Shown here: one piece after another, positions 4,138-6,658 of the stretch
How the letters are laid out: each line of letters opens with the position of its first letter
How positions within the stretch are numbered: the first letter of the stretch is position 1
NCBI GenBank assembly: GCA_963605115.1
Contig: CAVCTM010000113.1
Location: forward strand, 1 to 6,658
Length of the DNA stretch: 6,658 nucleotides
Direction of reading: 5' to 3'
DNA from: SVKR01 sp963605115
Lineage (GTDB): Bacteria > Bacillota > Clostridia > Oscillospirales > Oscillospiraceae
Translations under genes and position numbers: made by a program
Notes under the pieces: generated by a model
The model's database searches: none
Told to the model about the DNA's origin: nothing
Seen by the model: the letters and a program-made list of their open reading frames with translations, nothing else

Positions 4138-4247
4138 AGGCGGAAGCGATCCGCCCATGATCTGTTTAACAGACCCCTGGTGGTAGGCATCCCGGCAATA
4201 CGGGACAAGCTGAGTCCTTGGGTCTTATTTTTTGGAGGAATACGAAG
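4138..4247 (+). ncRNA. Structured 5' leader, possible attenuator or small RNA
   Basis: Between promoter and gene are several possible stems: GGCGGA/TCCGCC (4139-4155), TCTGTT/AACAGA (4161-4173), TCCCG/CGGGA (4190-4205), and a long-range AGACCC (4172-4176 region) with GGGTCT (4220-4225) followed by TTATTTTTT. The last is terminator-like and ends right at the GGAGGA ribosome site (4234-4239). GGAC (4203-4206) can instead pair with GTCC (4214-4217), excluding the TCCCG stem. This could be an attenuator or a terminated small RNA. I do not recognise a known riboswitch class. The pairing was judged by eye only. Confidence 0.4.
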
Positions 4248-4550
4248 ATGAGCCTTAGAAGTGCCGATGAGCTGATCCTCGCTCTGGGCAAGGATCTTTC
4301 CGATGAGGACCTCGCACTCGCTCTCATAAAAGGAGAAATCGCCGGTGAGATCGCCCTGCGCCGCGTCGAGCTCGGCATGAGCCAAGACGAGTTTGCAAAG
4401 CACATGGGCGTAACGCCGGAGCTTGTTTCCCGCTGGGAGAACGGCGAGGTCGATTTTACGCTGTCCGCGTTGGTCTCCATTGCCTCCCGGCTCGGCATTG
4501 AGATGCAGCCTGTCTTCAAACCGCGCCCCGTGCCAGATTCCGGCTGCTAA
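4248..4550 (+). CDS. HigA/XRE-type antitoxin-like HTH protein, without adjacent toxin
   Basis: A 100-aa protein: an N-terminal helical stretch (residues 5-35, SADELILALGKDLSDEDLAL), then an HTH_3 domain at 36-90 (LRRVELGMSQDEFAKHMGVT, PELVSRWENGE) and a short tail. A helix before the HTH is the pattern of HigA-type antitoxins paired with RelE/HigB toxins. No toxin gene is next to it, so it is an orphan or a stand-alone regulator. The ATG at 4248 follows GGAGGA by 8 nt; the longer reading from 4218 would start inside the terminator-like stem. It has its own promoter (4104-4131), divergent from hicA, and ends 10 bp before palindrome copy 3. Confidence 0.82.
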   Translation: MSLRSADELILALGKDLSDEDLALALIKGEIAGEIALRRVELGMSQDEFAKHMGVTPELVSRWENGEVDFTLSALVSIASRLGIEMQPVFKPRPVPDSGC

Positions 4551-4554
4551 ATGA

Positions 4555-4583
4555 TTTTGCGTGTTCGATCCGAACACGCAAAA
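4555..4583. repeat. GTGTTCGATCC palindrome, copy 3, inside a perfect 13-bp-arm hairpin
   Basis: GTGTTCGATCCGAACAC (4561-4577) is extended by TTTTGC and GCAAAA to perfect 13-bp arms around ATC. It lies between convergent genes, 16 bp beyond the second hicB stop, as copy 1 lies 18 bp beyond the first. It may stop transcription from both sides, but neither side has a proper T-run outside the stem. Confidence 0.75.
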
Positions 4584-4593
4584 CTTCATCCTA

Positions 4594-4995
4594 TCATCTG
4601 CTCGCGATATGCAGCTCACTCTTCAGCGCCGCCTGCAAAACCGCGCTGAAGTTCACGCCGGCGCGTTCCGCCTCGTAGTTGAGCCATGAGGGGATCGTGC
4701 AGTTCTTCTTCACGGTGCACATATCGTTCTTCCTGCGATACTCCGCGAAGTCCACGTCGACCAGCGTGACAAGCGCATCCGCGGTCGCTGTGGCCTGCAC
4801 GCCGGCAAGGTCGGACGGCTCCGGCAGCGTCTCGCCGTCGTCCTCCATGTCAATCCCCATCAGCCCAATCGCGTCCCGCGCCATCTCGATCGCGTCCGGA
4901 ATGTCCCTGCCCTGCGTATTGATATCGAAGTCCGGGATAAACACCACAATAAATTCTTTCCCCTGCGTCATAACGATAGGATATGCTTTTTTCAT
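4594..4995 (-). CDS. hicB: Second HicB-family protein, orphan (no hicA)
   Basis: A 133-aa protein with the same two-part plan as 3367-3783. An N-terminal toxin-covering fold spans residues 4-62 (YPIVMTQGKEFIVVFIPDFD, DAIEMARDAIGLMGI, EDDGETLPEPS). A ribbon-helix-helix-like tail spans 95-127 (VKKNCTIPSWLNYEAERAGV, NFSAVLQAALKSEL). Start at 4995, with GGAGGTG 6-7 nt before; the frame extends upstream to 5064 but would run through the promoter. The upstream 108 bp to the integrase hold no hicA, so it either answers to HicA elsewhere or acts as a repressor. It shares its promoter region with the integrase gene, so control of integrase is a reasonable guess. Confidence 0.85.
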   Translation of the reverse strand: MKKAYPIVMTQGKEFIVVFIPDFDINTQGRDIPDAIEMARDAIGLMGIDMEDDGETLPEPSDLAGVQATATADALVTLVDVDFAEYRRKNDMCTVKKNCTIPSWLNYEAERAGVNFSAVLQAALKSELHIASR

Positions 4996-5019
4996 TCTGA
5001 ACACCTCCTCGTCCTTATT

Positions 5020-5063
5020 GTTATACGCCTTTTGTGCGCATTTATCAAGCGCTTTTATGCACA
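5020..5063 (-). promoter_or_regulatory. Promoter of the orphan hicB, with dyads near the -35
   Basis: On the minus strand: TTGATA (5043-5048), a 17-bp spacer, TATAAC (5020-5025). Around it are TGTGCGCA (5033-5040), AAGCGCTT (5047-5054) and TGCACA (5058-5063), giving TGTGC/GCACA inverted half-sites around the -35. This is the only spacer between hicB and the integrase, so a repressor bound here could act on both. No strong rightward promoter is visible. Confidence 0.6.
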
Positions 5064-5103
5064 TTTTTACCGCTCATAAGATAGACAGAAGGAGCAACGC
5101 CAA

Positions 5104-5817
5104 ATGAAAACCCCGACGCCCAAAAAGACCGCGAGCGGCTACCGCATCCAGCTCCGCTTAAACGGCACCAGCATCCCCGTAACGGCGCCGACCGCGAAGG
5201 AGTGCATCCGCCAAGCCGAGCTGATCAAAGCCGAGCACCGCGCGGAAAAGCGCCTCGTGAGCAAAAATAACATCACCCTCCGCCAAGCCATCGACAACTA
5301 CATAGCCGCCCGCGACGGCGTCCTCTCCCCCGCCACCATCCGGGGATACCGCAACATCGGGAAAAACCGGTTTACGAAATATTCCGACGAGAGGATTGCC
5401 AAGGTAGACTGGCAGACCGCCGTAAACGAGGAGGCGAAAATCATCAACGCAAAGACTCTGAAAAACGCATGGGGGTTTGTCTCAACGGTCATTCAGTCCT
5501 GCGGTGTCAACCCCGGAAAGATTACGCTTCCGCAGGTCGTCCCAAACGAGCATCCTTGGCTCACGCCGGAGCAGATACCAACATTTCTGGAAGCGATAAA
5601 AGGAAAAGATGCCGAAATTCCTGCGCTCCTCGCGCTCCACGGTCTCCGCTGCTCCTTCGCATCTCTCTGCTACCACGCCGGTCTGACCGAGCGCGAAACA
5701 ATGAAGCTCGGAAGCTGGTCAGACCCCGGCGTTATGCGGAAAATCTACACACACATATCAGAAGCAGACAGCAAAAAAGCAAACGAAAAGCTCAAGGATT
5801 TCTTCAATTCATTATAA
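5104..5817 (+). CDS. int: Tyrosine recombinase (integrase) with internal deletion in the catalytic domain
   Basis: A 237-aa protein, against about 330-400 aa for element integrases. Residues 8-50 are the arm-binding domain (SGYRIQLRLNGTSIPV). Residues 57-145 are the SAM-like core-binding domain (ITLRQAIDNYIAARDG, LSPATIRGYR). Residues 152-178 begin the catalytic domain (LTPEQIPTFLEAIKG, AEIPALLAL). It then passes directly into box II: His179-Gly-Leu-Arg182, SFASLCYHAGL, Trp205, and nucleophile Tyr215 in KIYTHI, with normal spacing Arg-23-Trp-10-Tyr. The stretch that should hold separate box I, the beta strands and the catalytic Lys is missing, about 100 residues, in frame. It is probably inactive. 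AAGGAG (5089-5094) stands 9 nt before the ATG. It normally mediates integration and excision at the tRNA att site downstream. Confidence 0.9.
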   Translation: MKTPTPKKTASGYRIQLRLNGTSIPVTAPTAKECIRQAELIKAEHRAEKRLVSKNNITLRQAIDNYIAARDGVLSPATIRGYRNIGKNRFTKYSDERIAKVDWQTAVNEEAKIINAKTLKNAWGFVSTVIQSCGVNPGKITLPQVVPNEHPWLTPEQIPTFLEAIKGKDAEIPALLALHGLRCSFASLCYHAGLTERETMKLGSWSDPGVMRKIYTHISEADSKKANEKLKDFFNSL

Positions 5818-5825
5818 TTCAAAAA

Positions 5826-5887
5826 TTTTTGCTCAAGGTTTTGCTTATTCGCAAAAAATCATTAGTGTTTTCAACGGGTTTACACTA
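5826..5887. repeat. Short repeats between integrase and att site
   Basis: TTTTTGC (5826-5832) and TTTTGC (5839-5844) face GCAAAAA (5851-5857), forming a weak hairpin just after the integrase stop. Then TAGTGT (5863-5868) and ACACTA (5882-5887) form an inverted repeat immediately before the tRNA-derived segment. These could be integrase arm or core binding sites, or a weak terminator. Function is not shown. Confidence 0.4.
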
Positions 5888-5896
5888 TGGGATAAC

Positions 5897-5921
5897 TGTT
5901 CAAGCCCCTTCTCCCGCACCA
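5897..5921 (+). other. tRNA 3'-end segment, putative att site (tRNA-Leu-like)
   Basis: GTTCAAGCCCCTTCTCCCGC followed by ACCA reads as the T-loop (TTCAAGC), T-stem 3' strand (CCCTT), acceptor 3' strand (CTCCCGC), discriminator A and CCA of a tRNA. The bases upstream do not form a matching T-stem or the rest of a tRNA, so only the 3' end is present. That is what integration into a tRNA gene leaves at one junction. The A discriminator and TTCAA loop suggest a class II tRNA such as leucine; the expected acceptor 5' strand is GCGGGAG. The intact partner should be at the other end of the element. Confidence 0.6.
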
Positions 5922-5964
5922 CGAAAAGAGCTCCTTGGTCCTGCGGACAAAGGAGCTCTTTTCG
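5922..5964. terminator. Strong hairpin terminator after the tRNA end
   Basis: CGAAAAGAGCTCCTT (5922-5936) pairs perfectly with 5950-5964, and the loop adds GTCC/GGAC. The 15-bp outer stem ends in A- and T-runs on both sides, so it can work in both directions. It directly follows the CCA, as expected for the native tRNA terminator, which supports this side being chromosomal. Confidence 0.8.
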
Positions 5965-5973
5965 AGTTAAGTG

Positions 5974-6080
5974 GTGCCTTGCGGGCGATGCGAAGCACAC
6001 TTTACTTCACTTCGCGCAAAGCGCGGAACTTCACGGCGGCACCAGCCGCTCACTTCACTTGGGCGCAGCCCAAACTTCAC
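5974..6080. repeat. Array of small hairpins separated by CTTCAC motifs
   Basis: CTTCAC occurs at 6005, 6029, 6053 and 6075 (steps of 24, 24 and 22). Between copies lie different GC hairpins: CGCGC-AAA-GCGCG (6013-6025), GCGGC-ACCA-GCCGC (6036-6049), and TTGGGC-GCA-GCCCAA (6059-6073). A longer imperfect hairpin, GTGCCTTGC/GCGAAGCAC (5974-5998), precedes them. The hairpin bases vary while pairing is kept. From memory, similar CTTCACTT-hairpin-AACTTCAC strings occur in gut Clostridia genomes. This array accounts for most of the gene-free stretch between 5965 and 6100. Confidence 0.65.
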
Positions 6081-6100
6081 AACAGAACGCTTTCCCCCTC

Positions 6101-6137
6101 CCCGCAAAGAGCCGCAGCTCTTCGCGGGAAATTTTTT
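6101..6137 (+). terminator. Rho-independent terminator upstream of the AbrB-type gene
   Basis: CCCGCAAAGAGC (6101-6112) pairs with GCTCTTCGCGGG (6117-6128), with one mismatch and loop CGCA, followed by AAATTTTTT. It faces rightward. No gene upstream within the window clearly ends here, so it may close a transcript passing the tRNA terminator or one from the hairpin array. Confidence 0.8.
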
Positions 6138-6140
6138 CAC

Positions 6141-6169
6141 TTGCCTTTTCCGAAATTTTAGCATATAAT
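6141..6169 (+). promoter_or_regulatory. Promoter of the AbrB-type gene
   Basis: TTGCCT (6141-6146), a 17-bp spacer, consensus TATAAT (6164-6169), with the start site expected near 6176 and the ribosome site about 20 nt later. Confidence 0.75.
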
Positions 6170-6210
6170 ATTTGTAAGAAAATCCGAAACTCAGAAAGGA
6201 GAGCATGCGC

Positions 6211-6477
6211 ATGCTTGCTGAGATCCGAGGTCGCTCCCAGATCACGATCCCGGCGGATATCGTCAAAAAGATGGGAATCACCGAGGGCGACAAGTTCGAC
6301 ATTGTGGAGCGCGACGGAGGGATCTTTCTCTGCCCCGTGGTCATCTACCCCAAAGAAAAGCTCACGCGGCTCGCAAAACTCGTGAAGGACGCAAAGCGCG
6401 AAACCGCAGACCAGACCGCGTTTGACAGTGTGGAGGACCTGTTTTCCGACATGGGGATCGACCTCGAAGATGTATAA
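6211..6477 (+). CDS. AbrB/MazE/SpoVT-family DNA-binding protein
   Basis: An 88-aa protein. Residues 1-45 form the swapped-hairpin domain (MLAEIRGRSQITIPADIVKK, MGITEGDKFDIVERDGGIFL), typical of AbrB regulators and MazE-type antitoxins. Residues 50-88 are an acidic helical tail (EKLTRLAKLVKDAK, SVEDLFSDMGIDLED) like antitoxin tails that grip a partner. The ATG at 6211 is preferred because AAGGAG (6196-6201) stands 9 nt away; the ATG at 6205 is only 3 nt away. No toxin gene follows before the hairpin at 6518. It has its own promoter and probably belongs to the chromosome or a neighbouring element. Whether it is an antitoxin or a stand-alone regulator cannot be told here. Confidence 0.85.
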   Translation: MLAEIRGRSQITIPADIVKKMGITEGDKFDIVERDGGIFLCPVVIYPKEKLTRLAKLVKDAKRETADQTAFDSVEDLFSDMGIDLEDV

Positions 6478-6509
6478 GCTGAAATACTGCCGAAATCAAA
6501 GCTTCCTTA

Positions 6510-6543
6510 TCTAAAAAAAGAGACCGCCCGCGGGCGGTCTCTT
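6510..6543 (-). terminator. Perfect 13-bp-arm hairpin with T-run on the minus strand
   Basis: A 26-bp perfect palindrome (6518-6543), AAGAGACCGCCCG on the left arm. The run of A before it becomes a T-run when read leftward, so it best terminates a minus-strand gene lying beyond the window. It may also stop the AbrB-type transcript. Confidence 0.75.
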
Positions 6544-6578
6544 CAGCCTGTCAAAGAACTCTGCGGGCTGCGATTTTA

Positions 6579-6630
6579 AAGGCTCCCCTGTGTAAGGGGA
6601 GCTGGCATGCTATCATCTGAAGTGCAACCC
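6579..6630. repeat. Dispersed hairpin repeat of gut-Clostridia type
   Basis: AAAGGCTCCCC..., with GCTCCCCT (6582-6589) pairing with AGGGGAGC (6595-6602), then CTGGCATGC and a degenerate tail ending GCAACCCC. I recall this hairpin-plus-CTGGC pattern as a common interspersed repeat in Oscillospirales genomes, often ending TGAGGGGTTG. Here the tail looks worn. Identity rests on memory, not a search. Confidence 0.5.
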
Positions 6631-6658
6631 CCGAAAAAAGAGAGACAATACGCCTTCC

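Larger units (their letters stand above)
1..5921. mobile_element. Right end of a degenerate integrative element
   Basis: Inferred extent. The stretch carries serial phage-type repressor cassettes, HicAB-type genes and a tyrosine recombinase whose 3' end lies about 80 bp from a tRNA 3'-end segment, the usual layout where an element has entered the 3' end of a tRNA gene. The left end lies outside the window. No structural, replication or conjugation genes are visible. The recombinase is internally deleted and two other genes look frameshifted, so this is probably a remnant. The right boundary depends on the att assignment. Confidence 0.6.

Noticed and set aside
4138..4247. Known riboswitch or T-box
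   Set aside because: No AGGGTGGTACCGCG T-box motif and no match to riboswitch cores I could recall.
4555..4583. Ordinary rho-independent terminator
   Set aside because: The stem is perfect but no T-run follows outside it on either strand, and its core is shared with palindromes placed elsewhere, so it was recorded as a repeat.
4071..4619. Open frame of 182 codons on the minus strand
   Set aside because: It is antisense to the HigA-like gene, which has a promoter, ribosome site and clear HTH domain.
5880..5921. Complete tRNA gene
   Set aside because: Only the T-loop to CCA part fits; the upstream bases cannot form the T-stem, anticodon arm or acceptor 5' strand.
6005..6080. CRISPR array
   Set aside because: The repeated unit is only 6-8 bp, the intervening parts are short hairpins, and no cas genes are present.
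5469..6161. Open frame of 230 codons running from the integrase through the att region
   Set aside because: It crosses the integrase stop, the tRNA end and two terminators, and shows no domain.

Overview
The window looks like the integrase-proximal end of a small, decaying integrative element (prophage or ICE remnant) in a gut-type Clostridia genome, most likely near the Oscillospirales. That placement is inference, from mixed GC, strong AGGAGG ribosome sites, consensus sigma-A promoters, the HicAB and AbrB protein types, and hairpin repeats that I recall as common in such genomes. Chromosome-like sequence appears to begin after about position 5921. LEFT PART (1-3293): this is almost purely regulatory. 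It holds eight helix-turn-helix (XRE/HTH_3-type) genes, one of them cut by the left edge, plus a 28-codon ribbon-helix-helix-like mini gene. They form three successive divergent CI/Cro-like cassettes centred on promoter regions near 97-155, 1023-1082 and 2313-2418. In each, a leftward sigma-A-like promoter (TTGACW, 17 bp, TATRWT) has a palindromic operator in or over its spacer, and the palindrome sequence differs between cassettes. The rightward gene is a 75-aa HTH protein in the first cassette, a 72-aa HTH protein in the second, and a LexA/CI-type S24 autoprotease repressor with two HTH domains in the third. In cassettes 1 and 2 the rightward gene runs tail to tail into a paralogous leftward HTH gene, and the coding 3' ends overlap by 53-62 bp. 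MIDDLE (3294-5103): this holds toxin-antitoxin-type genes. There is a hicA-hicB operon on the minus strand whose hicA appears frameshifted and runs on into hicB. A solitary HigA-like HTH gene has a structured leader, and a second hicB has no hicA. A 17-bp palindrome, GTGTTCGATCCGRACAC, occurs three times at the boundaries of these units. RIGHT PART: a tyrosine recombinase (5104-5817) has an in-frame internal deletion that fuses catalytic box I to box II. It is followed by a tRNA 3'-end segment (putative att site, about 5897-5921) and a strong hairpin terminator. Beyond lie an array of small hairpins separated by CTTCAC motifs, a terminator, an AbrB/MazE-type gene, a second terminator and a dispersed hairpin repeat. 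Taken together, the defective integrase, two apparent frameshifts and the orphan hicB suggest an element that can no longer move. What it keeps is a layered set of immunity-type switches and addiction-type regulators.
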